Position numbers and translations under genes: made by a program | In this document: piece by piece, positions 7,338 through 16,941 of the stretch | Numbering within the stretch: position 1 is the first letter of the stretch | Layout: each line of letters opens with the position of its first letter | Notes under the pieces: generated by a model | Told to the model about the DNA's origin: nothing | The model's database searches: none | Seen by the model: the letters and a program-made list of their open reading frames with translations, nothing else | Assembly (NCBI RefSeq): GCF_052072235.1 | Contig: NZ_CM125436.1 | Location: 1,420,001 to 1,484,000 of the forward strand | Origin: Brevibacillus_D fluminis_A | GTDB taxonomy: Bacteria; Bacillota; Bacilli; Brevibacillales; Brevibacillaceae | Length of the DNA: 64,000 nucleotides | Direction: 5' to 3'

Positions 7338-10300
7338 ATGCGGCATAAGCGTGGGTCCCGATTTCTTTCCTGTTTTCTTATTGTGATGGTTATTTTTTCT
7401 TGTATGTATCAAGGAAATCAGACGGTATTTGCTTCAGGTAATACTACATGGCAAGTAATCAGTCCATCTGGTGCAAGCGAAACGCTGATGGATGCAACGT
7501 ATGATGGAGCAGACTGGTGGGCAGTCGGGAGCGATTCTGGTTCTGGGGTAAATCATATTTATAAACGGGATCGGGCCACTGGTAAGTGGTCTGCTCAACC
7601 TACTACAATCTCTGGAGGTTCTTCAAAATTTTATTGGCAAAGCCTTTATTACTCTCCTGATAGTCACACCTATTTTTTAACAGGAGAGACTGGGGACAGC
7701 CTTGGGTCCGAAATGGACGGATTTATTGCTACATCTATGAATGGGTTGAATTGGACCGTAATCCCGAATTGTATTGTTCCCCGTAATAACGGGGGAGGTA
7801 ATTTTTATTCCGTAACCAATCATCAGAACATATACGTAGCTGTAGGCGGAGTTAATTCAAGGGATGGAGGAAGAATCTGTTCTTCGACGGATGGAGGAGC
7901 AACTTGGTCCAACAAATTGACAGATAGCGGTCATGCTTTGTTTAAAGTTAGTTATGGCAATGGCAAATTCGTCGTTGTGGGCAAAGGCGGGGTGATCTAC
8001 AGTTCTACAGATGGAGTTACTTGGAATGGAGAGACTTCAAATTCCGTGGATGATTTTTGGGCGTTGGTATACGATAACCAGAAATTCGTTGCTATGTCAA
8101 CTAATGGAACATTGTTGACACAAGCGAACGGAGCCACAACCTGGGACAAAACGGCTACTCCCTATGATATATATGCTTTGGCATATACGAATGGCGAATA
8201 TGTAGGGGTAGGGGCGGATGAAGCGACGTTATACTCCACAACCAATTTGAAAGGAAGCTGGAATAAAGACGGGTTAAGTGCAGCAGGATCGGGCTATTTT
8301 TATACTGTAAATGTTGCAAACGGCCAATTTGTAGCTGTCGGTGATATTTCAGCTACTCGTGCTGCCGTTAATGCTGATACGACGGCACCCGTGGTTGGAA
8401 GCAGCGGAACCGTGACGGCGAGCCATGCAACCAGCAGCAGTGTGGACCTTAACTGGACGGCTGCCACAGATGCGGTGACGAGTACGGGGAACCTGCAATA
8501 CAAAGTGGTGTACTCGACTAGCAACAATCTGGATACCGTGGCAAATGCCGAAGCAAATGGCACGGTAGCGCAAAACTGGACAGCGAATGTGACCAGCGCG
8601 ACGGCAAGCGGGCTTACCCCCAGCACGACCTACTATTTCAACGTGCTGGTAAAAGATGAAGCAGGCAACAAGTCGCTTTACAGCGGGGTAAGCCAAGCGA
8701 CGACGGCTGCTCCAGATACGACGGCACCCGTGGTCGGAAACAGCGGAACCGTTACGGCGAGCCAAGCCACCCCAACCAGTGTGGACCTTAGCTGGACAGC
8801 CGCTACGGATACAGTGACAGATGCGGGGAACCTGCAATACAAAGTGGTGTACTCGACCAGCAACAACCTGGATACTGTAGCAAATGCCGAAACAAATGGC
8901 ACGGTGGCACAAAACTGGACAGCAAATGTGACCAGCGCGACGGCAAGCGGGCTTACCCCCAACACGACCTATTACTTCAATGTGCTGGTAAAAGATGAAG
9001 CGGGCAACAAGTCGCTGTACAGTGGAGTAAGCCAAGAAACGACGGCTGCTCCAGACACGACAGCACCCGTGGTCGGAAACGGCGGAACCGTGACGGCAAG
9101 CCAAGCAACCCCAACCAGCGTGGATCTCAACTGGACGGCTGCCACAGATGCGGTGACAAGTCCAGGGAATCTGCAATACAAAGTGGTGTATTCGACCAGC
9201 AACAATCTGGATACCGTGGCAAATGCCGAAGCAAACGGCACGGTGGCGCAAGACTGGACAGCGAATGTGACCAGCGCGACGGCAAGCGGGCTTACCCCCA
9301 GCACGACCTATTACTTCAACGTGCTGGTAAAAGATGAAGCAGGAAATAAGTCGCTGTACAGCGGAGTAAGCCAAGCGACGACGGCTGCTCCAGACACGAC
9401 AGCACCCGTGGTCGGAAACAGCGGAACCGTCACGGCGAGCCAAGCCACCCCAACCAGCGTGGATCTCAACTGGACGGCTGCCACAGATGCGGTGACAAGT
9501 CCGGGGAATCTGCAATACAAAGTGGTGTATTCGACCAGCAACAATCTGGATACCGTGGCAAATGCCGAAGCAAATGGCACGGTGGCGCAAAACTGGACAG
9601 CGAATGTGACCAGCGCGACGGCAAGCGGGCTTACCCCCAGCACGACCTATTACTTCAACGTGCTGGTAAAAGATGAAGCGGGCAACAAGGCGCTGTACAG
9701 CGGAGTAAGCCAAGCAACGACGGCTGCTCCGGACATGACGGCACCCGTGGTTGGAAACGGCGGAACCGTCACGGCGAGCCAAGCAACCCCAACCAGCGTG
9801 GATCTCAACTGGACAGCCGCCACAGATGCGGTGACAAGTCCAGGGAATCTGCAATACAAAGTGGTGTATTCGACCAGCAACAATCTGGATACTGTAGCAA
9901 ATGCCGAAGCGAATGGCACGGTGGCACAAAACTGGACAGCGAATGTGACCAGCGCGACAGCAAGCGGACTTACCCCCAGCACGACCTACTACTTCAATGT
10001 GCTGGTAAAAGATGAAGCAGGCAACAAGTCGCTGTACAGCGGGGTAAGCCAAGCGACGACGGCTGCCCCAGACACGACAGCACCCGTGGTCGGAAACAAC
10101 GGAACCGTGACGGCGAGCCAAGCAACCCCAACCAGCGTGGATCTCAACTGGACGGCCGCCACGGATGCGGTGACGAGTACGGGGAACCTGCAATACAAAG
10201 TGGTCTACTCGACCAGCAACAATCTGGATACCGTGGCGAATGCCGAAGCGAATGGCACGGTAGCGCAAAACTGGACAGCAAATGTGACCAGCGCGACGGC

Positions 10301-13196
10301 AAGCGGGCTTACCCCCAGCACGACCTACTACTTCAATGTGCTGGTAAAAGATGAAGCAGGCAACAAGTCGCTGTACAGTGGAGTAAGCCAAGCGACGACG
10401 GCTGCTCCAGACACGACAGCACCCGTGGTTGGAAACGGCGGAACCGTCACGGCGAGCCAAGCCACCCCAACCAGTGTGGACCTTAGCTGGACAGCCGCTA
10501 CGGATACAGTGACAGATGCGGGGAACCTGCAATACAAAGTGGTCTACTCGACCACCAACAACCTGGATACTGTAGCAAATGCCGAAGCAAATGGCACGGT
10601 GGCGCAAAACTGGACAGCGAATGTGACCAGCGCGACGGCAAGCGGGCTTACCCCCAGCACGACCTATTACTTCAACGTGCTGGTAAAAGATGAAGCGGGC
10701 AACAAGGCGCTGTACAGCGGAGTAAGCCAAGCGACGACGGCTGCGCCTCCGACTCAATTGGATATTGCTGCTGTTGAACATCTGGCCCCATTTACCGGTG
10801 TCCCGCATGGAACAGCCAAAACAGCCGCAGCACTTGGCCTGCCTGACAAGGTAGCGATTACACTCAGCGATGGCCGCAGCATTCAGACAGCTGTCGATTG
10901 GGATCTTTCGAGTGCAGACTATGAACCAGCCAAAGAGGAGCCCCAAACTTTTACGGTTTACGGAGCACTCAACCATTTGCCAACCGGAGTAAGCAACTCC
11001 CGAAGTCTGCGTGCTAGCATCAAGGTAAGCGTGAACGGAAAAGCGAGCATCGAAATTGTAGCAATCTCGCAGCCAGCCCCCATCGTAGACGTGGAAAATG
11101 GCACACCGAAAACGGCCAGGGCGCTCGGTCTTCCTGAGCGTGTGGAAGTGACACTTCGTGACAACAGCACGAGAGAAGTGAGCGTCAAATGGGATGTCGA
11201 TGGATCGGATTATGATCCAGATGCTAAGAAAGCACAAGCCTTCAGCATTACAGGGAATCTTGAATTGCCTGCAGGGATCGACAATCCGAAAAATCTTACT
11301 GCAAAAATTCATGTTACTGTAAAAGCTGCCGTGGAAGGAACGAGAAATATCGTTGCAGTAACCGATCCGTCCCCTATCACCGATCTTCCAAACGGGGCAC
11401 CGAAAACAGCCGGGGCACTCGGGCTACCAGAGACGGTAGAAGTGACGCTTAATGACGACAGTACGATGCAAGTACGGGTGAAGTGGGACGTAGAAGGTGC
11501 CAGCTACGATCCAGCAAACAAGGAAGCGCAAAGCTTCATTGTCAACGGTATTCTCACATTGCCTGAGGAAATTACCAATACAAGAGGAAAGTCGGCGAAA
11601 ATTTACGTCACCGTCAACGCAGAAGATGGTCAAGAAAAACGAGATATTGTAGATGTGATCAATCCGGAAGCGATAACAGGCTTGAAAAATGGGACAGCCA
11701 AAACAGCAAATGCACTTGAATTGCCGAAAAAGGTGAGAGCGATTCTGGATGATGAGAGCTTCATCCTGGTGCCGGTCAGCTGGGACGTAGATGGAGCGGA
11801 CTATGATCCCGACGTGAATAAGAGACAAAAGTTTACCGTCGATGGCAGCTTGACGAACCTGCCTGCTGACATAACGAACAGCCACAACAAAACGGTACAG
11901 GTGAGTGTCACCGTCGATAAAGCACATCGTGAAGATGATGGTCGTGACAACGATAGCGGCGGGGGTGGAGGATCTGAAACTGAGCATTCGGGAGATTCTC
12001 CAGCGGCAAATCAGGGAGGAAACGAGCACCATGCTGCAACCCGCCAAGCGATACTGGAGGCAGGAAGCGACAACTCCTTGCAAGAACAAATTGAGATCAC
12101 GAGAGAAATCAGCGCAAGCGGCGAAAAAGTAGATTCGGTGCTTCTCGACAACAATAAAGCAGAAGAAATCCTTCGTGAAGCATCCCAACACGGAAAAGAC
12201 ATTGTCCGCATTGTGGTGGATGACCTGCCAAATGATCCGGCAGACAAAGTCGAGGTGAAACTCTCCAAGACCGCACTTGATCGGCTGAAAAAGCAGGACG
12301 TATCTCTCGAGTTCAAGACAGCGAAGGCGACGGTCACGATTCCCAAGGAAATGGTGGCAAACTTGTCGGAAGATGCTCTCTACTTTGAAATTGTCCCCAT
12401 GAAAAATTCTGGGGAAGTAGCGGATGTTGCCGAGCGAGTAGGCAATGCAGCAGAAGTCCGGCAAGCAGCGAACGGCCAAGCTTTCCAGATTATCGGGAAT
12501 CCTGTGGCCATTGAAACAAACTATCGAAACATCCCGACAAAGGTCGTATTCCCGCTAGACGAAAACACGTTGCCGAAGCAACCGCAGGAGTTGGATTCAT
12601 TCCTCGCTTCCTTGGCAGTTTTCGTCGAGCATACGGACGGAGACAAAGAACTCAAACGCGGACAGCTCAAATACGATGAAAAAGGCAAACTGGTCGGTAT
12701 TGAGATCGTAATTGACAAATTCAGTACCTTTGCCATTCTCTCCATAAATGGAATGGCCTCCGCCGATCCGGATCGAATTTTGACCAGAGCGGAAGTTGCC
12801 TATGAACTCGCGAAACTCGTAAATCAGAAAGAACATCAAGCCGCCCTCTCATTTACAGATGTTCAAGAGACGCATTGGGCGATCGATGCCATCCAGCAAG
12901 TGAGCAGTGCAGGGCTGATGGTAGGAGATGGGCATGGTCAATTCCACCCGGACCTCAAGGTAACCCGGGCCGAGATGGCAACGATCATGGCCAAATGGAA
13001 ACAAAGTTCGGTATCTGACAATGAAGCCATTACGTTTTCGGATACAAGAGGGCATTGGGCGGCAAATATCATTGAGCAAGTGAGGAAACAGGGGATTATG
13101 AAAGGATATGCGGACGGATCGTTTCATCCTGATCAAGGAATCACACAAAAAGAGATGACGATCCTGATCCAGCGGTTGATAGGCAGCAAAAACTAA
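7338..13196 (+). CDS. Giant S-layer-anchored surface protein with beta-propeller, FnIII and Big_4 repeats
   Basis: A 1,952-residue exported protein. A signal peptide (RHKRGSRFLSCFLIVMVIF, cleavage near residue 33) is followed by a beta-propeller-like region to about residue 345 with repeated SSTDG.TW units. Seven fibronectin-III repeats of 113 residues occupy 347-1137, four Big_4-type Ig-like domains (NGTPKTARALGLP, WDVDG..YDP pattern) run to about 1530, a Gly/Asp-rich linker follows, then a mixed region and C-terminal SLH motifs (FTDVQETHWA, FSDTRGHWA, GYADGSFHPD) that bind cell-wall polymer. The ATG at 7338 has GAGGGAG upstream; an earlier ATG would precede the signal peptide. Function is probably adhesion or glycan binding; no catalytic motif seen. 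Confidence 0.92.
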   Translation: MRHKRGSRFLSCFLIVMVIFSCMYQGNQTVFASGNTTWQVISPSGASETLMDATYDGADWWAVGSDSGSGVNHIYKRDRATGKWSAQPTTISGGSSKFYWQSLYYSPDSHTYFLTGETGDSLGSEMDGFIATSMNGLNWTVIPNCIVPRNNGGGNFYSVTNHQNIYVAVGGVNSRDGGRICSSTDGGATWSNKLTDSGHALFKVSYGNGKFVVVGKGGVIYSSTDGVTWNGETSNSVDDFWALVYDNQKFVAMSTNGTLLTQANGATTWDKTATPYDIYALAYTNGEYVGVGADEATLYSTTNLKGSWNKDGLSAAGSGYFYTVNVANGQFVAVGDISATRAAVNADTTAPVVGSSGTVTASHATSSSVDLNWTAATDAVTSTGNLQYKVVYSTSNNLDTVANAEANGTVAQNWTANVTSATASGLTPSTTYYFNVLVKDEAGNKSLYSGVSQATTAAPDTTAPVVGNSGTVTASQATPTSVDLSWTAATDTVTDAGNLQYKVVYSTSNNLDTVANAETNGTVAQNWTANVTSATASGLTPNTTYYFNVLVKDEAGNKSLYSGVSQETTAAPDTTAPVVGNGGTVTASQATPTSVDLNWTAATDAVTSPGNLQYKVVYSTSNNLDTVANAEANGTVAQDWTANVTSATASGLTPSTTYYFNVLVKDEAGNKSLYSGVSQATTAAPDTTAPVVGNSGTVTASQATPTSVDLNWTAATDAVTSPGNLQYKVVYSTSNNLDTVANAEANGTVAQNWTANVTSATASGLTPSTTYYFNVLVKDEAGNKALYSGVSQATTAAPDMTAPVVGNGGTVTASQATPTSVDLNWTAATDAVTSPGNLQYKVVYSTSNNLDTVANAEANGTVAQNWTANVTSATASGLTPSTTYYFNVLVKDEAGNKSLYSGVSQATTAAPDTTAPVVGNNGTVTASQATPTSVDLNWTAATDAVTSTGNLQYKVVYSTSNNLDTVANAEANGTVAQNWTANVTSATASGLTPSTTYYFNVLVKDEAGNKSLYSGVSQATTAAPDTTAPVVGNGGTVTASQATPTSVDLSWTAATDTVTDAGNLQYKVVYSTTNNLDTVANAEANGTVAQNWTANVTSATASGLTPSTTYYFNVLVKDEAGNKALYSGVSQATTAAPPTQLDIAAVEHLAPFTGVPHGTAKTAAALGLPDKVAITLSDGRSIQTAVDWDLSSADYEPAKEEPQTFTVYGALNHLPTGVSNSRSLRASIKVSVNGKASIEIVAISQPAPIVDVENGTPKTARALGLPERVEVTLRDNSTREVSVKWDVDGSDYDPDAKKAQAFSITGNLELPAGIDNPKNLTAKIHVTVKAAVEGTRNIVAVTDPSPITDLPNGAPKTAGALGLPETVEVTLNDDSTMQVRVKWDVEGASYDPANKEAQSFIVNGILTLPEEITNTRGKSAKIYVTVNAEDGQEKRDIVDVINPEAITGLKNGTAKTANALELPKKVRAILDDESFILVPVSWDVDGADYDPDVNKRQKFTVDGSLTNLPADITNSHNKTVQVSVTVDKAHREDDGRDNDSGGGGGSETEHSGDSPAANQGGNEHHAATRQAILEAGSDNSLQEQIEITREISASGEKVDSVLLDNNKAEEILREASQHGKDIVRIVVDDLPNDPADKVEVKLSKTALDRLKKQDVSLEFKTAKATVTIPKEMVANLSEDALYFEIVPMKNSGEVADVAERVGNAAEVRQAANGQAFQIIGNPVAIETNYRNIPTKVVFPLDENTLPKQPQELDSFLASLAVFVEHTDGDKELKRGQLKYDEKGKLVGIEIVIDKFSTFAILSINGMASADPDRILTRAEVAYELAKLVNQKEHQAALSFTDVQETHWAIDAIQQVSSAGLMVGDGHGQFHPDLKVTRAEMATIMAKWKQSSVSDNEAITFSDTRGHWAANIIEQVRKQGIMKGYADGSFHPDQGITQKEMTILIQRLIGSKN
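8376..10748 (+). repeat. Seven tandem 339-bp repeats encoding FnIII domains
   Basis: Exactly seven units of 339 bases (2,373 bases in all), each beginning GATACGACGGCACCCGTGG or a close variant and ending before the next. Units are nearly identical at DNA level. Small differences class them: units 2 and 7 share a TVTDAG variant, units 3-5 share TSPGN, and units 1 and 6 share TSTGN. That mosaic pattern points to unequal crossing-over or gene conversion. Repeat number is likely to vary between strains and to be difficult to assemble. Confidence 0.95.
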
Positions 13197-13222
13197 ATTC
13201 TGTAGAGTGGTAACAAACCTTC

Positions 13223-13272
13223 AGAAGGGCTGTTCCGAGAGTAGATCCTGCTACTTGAGGAGCCGCTCTTCT
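13223..13272 (+). terminator. Possible weak terminator after the surface protein
   Basis: AGAAGGGCTGTTCC pairs, with G-U pairs, to GGAGCCGCTCTTCT, 27 bases after the stop. Only a short T-rich tail follows, so termination strength is uncertain. Confidence 0.5.
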
Positions 13273-13291
13273 GTTTGATGGAACATGCTTT

Positions 13292-13450
13292 TCAAGAGGA
13301 AATCAAATGAACAAGCGAACTGACCCCTCTGACAGCGAGGCGAAAAACGGCGCGCAAAGAAGCCCATATGATTTCAAATAAGAGCTGGGCGAAGATCTCG
13401 ATAAATAGATCATACCAATTATAATGCGACGTTTTTTCTTTGCGAGTCAT
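13292..13450 (-). CDS. Small hydrophobic protein of 52 residues
   Basis: An unannotated-looking small gene: ATG at 13450 with GAGGA six bases upstream, ending TGA at 13292. The product begins MTRKEKTSHYNWYDLFIEIF and continues with an amphipathic or membrane-associated helix (AQLLFEIIWA, then RAVFRLAVRGV). A charged N-terminus and a hydrophobic body suggest membrane association. I do not recognise the family. The good ribosome site and lack of overlap with other genes argue that it is real. Confidence 0.6.
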   Translation of the reverse strand: MTRKEKTSHYNWYDLFIEIFAQLLFEIIWASLRAVFRLAVRGVSSLVHLISS

Positions 13451-13567
13451 CACAATTCCTCATTTCGCTGGGTCTGAGAAAAGGATACCGGATTTGCATA
13501 CGATTTATTTCAGGGAAAATCTGGGGCAAGTTCGAGGGACTGCAGTCCGTAAATGAAGCGAAAAAAT

Positions 13568-13608
13568 AAAGTACCCTCTAGCGCAAAATCATCCAGAGGG
13601 TACTTTTC
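13568..13608 (-). terminator. Bidirectional intrinsic terminator
   Basis: AAAGTACCCTCT pairs perfectly with AGAGGGTACTTT around a 14-base loop. T-runs on both sides allow it to stop the ECF gene from the right and transcription from the left. Confidence 0.85.
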
Positions 13609-13625
13609 TTCGTTTCAAGATAGGC

Positions 13626-14156
13626 CTATCGCTGCCCAATCATTTTTTTCAAACGTCCTGCGAGCGGTACCACAATGATTCCCGCGAACACAACCTGCAG
13701 CACGTTTCCAGGGATGGAGCCGAATGGTTGAATCCAGTTCCCGTACAGGATGACTTCCGCAAAATAATAACCGACGATTTTGATCACCAGTGCGACGGCA
13801 ACAGCCAATGTGTTGACCAGCATTTTTTTGCCAGGTACTTTTTCGGAGATGAGACCAGCCAAATAGCCCATTGTACCGACGATGATGAAGGTAAACGGTG
13901 CCCAAGCCGTCCAACCGGAGATCAGGTCGAAGAGGCCCATACCGAAAGCGCCTGCGATGGCTCCGGTTTTTCTGCCGTACACAAAAGCGGCGATAAAAAG
14001 AGGCACGTTCCCTAAGTGGATGAGGCCGCCGTTCCCCATGATCGGGAGTCGCAGGTTGATGAACATGGTGGCTGCAAGGGTAAAAGCGATGAAAAGGGCA
14101 TTGATGACAAGCGTTTTTGTTTTCGATGCTTCTCTGGTTGCGAATGTAGAATCCAT
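13626..14156 (-). CDS. ECF transporter S-component, substrate unknown
   Basis: A 176-residue integral membrane protein with about six hydrophobic segments. The N-terminal stretch INLRLPIMGNGGLIHLGN is typical of vitamin-binding S-components of energy-coupling factor importers (the former DUF1393 group). Such proteins bind a vitamin or precursor and work with a shared EcfA/A'/T module, none of which is nearby. It is a single-gene unit ending at a strong terminator. The substrate cannot be decided; no riboswitch was recognised in front of it. Confidence 0.8.
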   Translation of the reverse strand: MDSTFATREASKTKTLVINALFIAFTLAATMFINLRLPIMGNGGLIHLGNVPLFIAAFVYGRKTGAIAGAFGMGLFDLISGWTAWAPFTFIIVGTMGYLAGLISEKVPGKKMLVNTLAVAVALVIKIVGYYFAEVILYGNWIQPFGSIPGNVLQVVFAGIIVVPLAGRLKKMIGQR

Positions 14157-14186
14157 ATGATTGCCTCTTTCTGTGTTTTTTCTTTA

Positions 14187-14435
14187 TCATACACCGAATC
14201 TGTTACTTAATAAACACTTAATTTCATGATTTTGCACAGGTACAGAATTGCATTCGGGACAGATGTACAAAAAGGACGGTTTTGCAGCTTGCCCGATGAA
14301 TTTTTCGTTTTGGTTGTGCACCATCAAATGATGGACAAGCGGACAATAAAAAATAGAAACCTCCAGTCTGATCAGTTCCATCGGACTAAGGGTTTCTTGT
14401 GAGATCAATTTGCCATGAGACAAAAAGGAGCACAT
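14187..14435 (-). CDS. Hypothetical 82-residue cysteine-containing protein
   Basis: Lies 22 bases after the amine oxidase stop on the same strand. The product contains EVSIFYCPLVHHLMVH and FLYICPECNSVPVQN; CPEC looks like half of a zinc ribbon. In the same frame just before the first ATG the codons read CGTC, which would supply the other half, so the true start may lie further upstream at a non-ATG codon. There is no good ribosome site at 14435. It could be a small zinc-ribbon protein coupled to the oxidase, or a remnant. Confidence 0.4.
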   Translation of the reverse strand: MCSFLSHGKLISQETLSPMELIRLEVSIFYCPLVHHLMVHNQNEKFIGQAAKPSFLYICPECNSVPVQNHEIKCLLSNRFGV

Positions 14436-14457
14436 GCAGGTGCCGCAGAAGCTCAGC

Positions 14458-15927
14458 TCACCCGTCTTGAAGGGAGGCTTCGTTCAGGGCATGGGCGGTG
14501 CGGATGGCGGATTGGATGGCCCCTTGAATCCAGCCGTGGTAATCGGAACCATGCTCCCCAGCGAAATAAACCCTGCCTTCCGGTGTTGAAATGTAAGGAC
14601 CAAGGTCTGTTTCCTGAAAGGGCTTAAACATGGTGAATGCGCCTGCAGAAAAAGGATTCAGATCCCAATTCAGGACAGCTCCCGAGAGGAACGTCTTGTA
14701 TACTTGCTCGCCGTGAATGTCGGCCATAATTCGGAGCGCTATCATGATCTGCTCGTCTTTTGATCTGCTGATCCACGGGAGTGCGTCATCTTCCCATGTA
14801 TAGCTGGCCAGCACCACTCCGCCTTTCCCGCCGAAACCGTGGCTGGGGAAATAGGAGAGTCGAATGGGCAAATCCGTGACGCTCTGGCCGCCATACAGGC
14901 CTTCTTCTTCCCAGAACCTGCGTGAAAATTGCAAGCCTATTTTGGTCGAGGAAACGTAGTGAAGCTGGCGGATCGCATTCCATTTATGGTAGGAGAACAG
15001 GTGATTCGGTTCCACCCTGACGAATTGCAACACGGTAAACGGAACGGTAATGATGGTGTAGTCGGCGGTTACGTGAAATGGCTCTGACGATGTCGTTTTT
15101 ACACCCGCTATCGTAACCTTGTCACCGTGTTGGGCGATTTCCGTCATTTTGCAATTGGTGTGAAGGCATTCTTTCACCTGCGGAAGGAAGGCACAGGGAA
15201 GTTGGTCAAAACCTCCGGAAATTTCATAAAACCGGGTGGTCGGCGTGAAGAGGATGAAGTCTCGCAAAATTTCCAGAAAGGAAAGTTCAGGGAACCCTTC
15301 AAAGCCGGACAGTACCTTGAACATATTGACCGCTGCCTCCGACAACGACTGCCCAACAGGATTGTGCCGCATAAACAAATCCATGGAATACATGTCAAAC
15401 TGCTTCGTCACAATCGGCCAATGGCTCGCAGGGTCTTGGTTGATAAAATCAATAACAGGTTTGACAGCGAGGAGCGCCAATTCATCTGCGGTTTTTCCCC
15501 GTTCATGCGGGGCCAAAGGAAAACGGAGAATGTCGGGGTTTTGCTGATAAATCCACCGGCGCGTCTTTACACCGTTTACAGAAAGCAGATCGTTCGGCGT
15601 CATGTTGATGAATTCATTCAGGGGCAAGCGAAATTTCGATATGTACGCGAGTGTCAAAAGATGGGTGCTCGGGATTCGCATGGCCCCCGCTTCCACATAT
15701 TGTCCATCGTAAAAAGGGGAACGCAGCGTAAAAACTCGTCCGCCGATCCGGTCGGACGCTTCCAGTATCGTGACCTGATGACCGGCTTCTTTCAGCAGAG
15801 AAGCACAAACCAGTCCGGCCATCCCTGCACCGACAATGACAATGTGCTTTGGGGCAGTTGTTTTCTGCAAACCGTTTCGGATGATAGAGACCATCGACGG
15901 TTCCGAAAGGGGGGAAGACTGTGGCAT
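14458..15927 (-). CDS. Flavin-containing amine oxidase (L-amino-acid/monoamine oxidase family)
   Basis: A 489-residue FAD amine oxidase, normal length. IVIVGAGMAGLVCASLLKEA at about residue 29 is the FAD-binding loop, DRIGGRVFT the following GG doublet motif, and GRVYFAGEHGSDYHGWIQGA near the C-terminus closes the FAD site. It should oxidise an amine or amino acid to the imine with H2O2 release. No export signal is seen, so it is likely cytoplasmic. AAAGGAGG lies 6 bases before the ATG. The small downstream gene may be co-transcribed. The substrate is not predictable. Confidence 0.9.
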   Translation of the reverse strand: MPQSSPLSEPSMVSIIRNGLQKTTAPKHIVIVGAGMAGLVCASLLKEAGHQVTILEASDRIGGRVFTLRSPFYDGQYVEAGAMRIPSTHLLTLAYISKFRLPLNEFINMTPNDLLSVNGVKTRRWIYQQNPDILRFPLAPHERGKTADELALLAVKPVIDFINQDPASHWPIVTKQFDMYSMDLFMRHNPVGQSLSEAAVNMFKVLSGFEGFPELSFLEILRDFILFTPTTRFYEISGGFDQLPCAFLPQVKECLHTNCKMTEIAQHGDKVTIAGVKTTSSEPFHVTADYTIITVPFTVLQFVRVEPNHLFSYHKWNAIRQLHYVSSTKIGLQFSRRFWEEEGLYGGQSVTDLPIRLSYFPSHGFGGKGGVVLASYTWEDDALPWISRSKDEQIMIALRIMADIHGEQVYKTFLSGAVLNWDLNPFSAGAFTMFKPFQETDLGPYISTPEGRVYFAGEHGSDYHGWIQGAIQSAIRTAHALNEASLQDG

Positions 15928-16124
15928 CGTATCCTCCTTTCCAACTCGATTCGTCCTATTCTATTCATGAGAGCGCCCGGATGTGATCGTATGGTTTGTT
16001 CCGACACCATTCGCACATTCATCAAAATTTAAAAAGAAATCCAAAAAGAGCGCGTATATTCCCCGCTGGCTGCTATGTGATGATGAAGACATCTCTGTAC
16101 AGCAACTGGAGGTGTGGCGATTCG

Positions 16125-16682
16125 ATGATTCGTATGCCTGAGAAAAAAGACGCGCTCAAACTGTTCGAGTACCTGCTCAATCCGGCGGTGGGGATGTACT
16201 CGCGAATCAAGCCTGCCTCTCCTGAAGAACTGTGGTTCAGCTTGATGGAGAAAAGGGAAGCAGCGGATTCCATTGTGCGTGTCATCGTGGACGATGCGGA
16301 TGAGCCTGTCGGGTTTATTGCGATTTGGAATTACAACCGGTTTGCGCGGGAAGGGTTTCTCGCCACGATTATCGCTGAGGAGCATTGGGGAAAAGGCTAC
16401 AATCAGCGGGCGAAAGCAGCTTTTCTTGCGGAGGTGTTTCGGCAAGGGCTGGAGTGCGCCATCGTATTGGTACGCAAAACCAATCCGCGATCGCTGAAGG
16501 CGGTTAGCAAGCTCCCGTATGCGTGCGCAATGCCGGTCGAAGAACGAACGCGCCTGCAAAATTTGTATGCGGGCATTACGGACGAACATGAGATTTTTGG
16601 AATTTACCGGGATGTTTTCGAGCGGGTGCAAGCGGAGATGCCCGACTCTGCCTATCCGGTTCTGCCCGTCTTGGAAAACTGA
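16125..16682 (+). CDS. GNAT-family N-acetyltransferase
   Basis: A 185-residue protein whose central part carries PVGFIAIWNYNRF, then FLATIIAEEHWGKGYNQRA, the acetyl-CoA loop of the GNAT fold in RimJ/RimL-like form, and KTNPRSLKAVSKL. The ATG at 16125 follows GGAGG by 12 bases; an ATG at 16080 is possible but would add a short tail lacking conserved features. Substrate unknown. Confidence 0.75.
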   Translation: MIRMPEKKDALKLFEYLLNPAVGMYSRIKPASPEELWFSLMEKREAADSIVRVIVDDADEPVGFIAIWNYNRFAREGFLATIIAEEHWGKGYNQRAKAAFLAEVFRQGLECAIVLVRKTNPRSLKAVSKLPYACAMPVEERTRLQNLYAGITDEHEIFGIYRDVFERVQAEMPDSAYPVLPVLEN

Positions 16683-16702
16683 ACATAAAGAATGACGAGA
16701 TG

Positions 16703-16742
16703 AATGACCGCCGCTGCCGACAGTGAGCGGTTTTATTTTTTC
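16703..16742 (+). terminator. Intrinsic terminator after the GNAT gene
   Basis: ACCGC and GCTG pair with CAG and GCGGT around CCGA, followed by TTTTATTTTTT. Confidence 0.75.
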
Positions 16743-16782
16743 AGTATGCAGGAACAAAAAAGAAACGGGCATGTACCCGTAT

Positions 16783-16941
16783 CTAATCTTCCGGCGTGCG
16801 ATCCAGAAAGAGCCTGGTGACAGACGTATAATCGCCTTTTTCCACCTCTTCTGGAGTGGCTTTTTCCTCGAGCGGATCGTGTCCGTTCATGCTCGGTGCC
16901 ACGGTTGGCTCTTCTTTCGCAGCATGTTCTTTCGCGTCCAT
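16783..16941 (-). CDS. Small acidic protein of 52 residues
   Basis: ATG at 16941 preceded by GGAGGTGGGG. The product starts MDAKEHAAKEEPTVAPSMNG and ends with EVEKGDYTSVTRLFLDR. It is hydrophilic and acidic, with no membrane segment. The K-G-D-Y-T-x-V-T ending is reminiscent of short uncharacterised Bacillales proteins, but I cannot name a family. The very strong ribosome site and clear stop support a real gene. Confidence 0.65.
   Translation of the reverse strand: MDAKEHAAKEEPTVAPSMNGHDPLEEKATPEEVEKGDYTSVTRLFLDRTPED

Noticed and set aside
8376..10748. Regular repeats as a possible CRISPR array
   Set aside because: Units are 339 bp, coding and contiguous, without spacers.
8349..11312. A 987-codon open frame antisense to the surface-protein gene
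   Set aside because: It follows from repeating a stop-free antisense unit seven times in a GC-rich repeat; no start signal and the product is a low-complexity Cys/His/Arg repeat.
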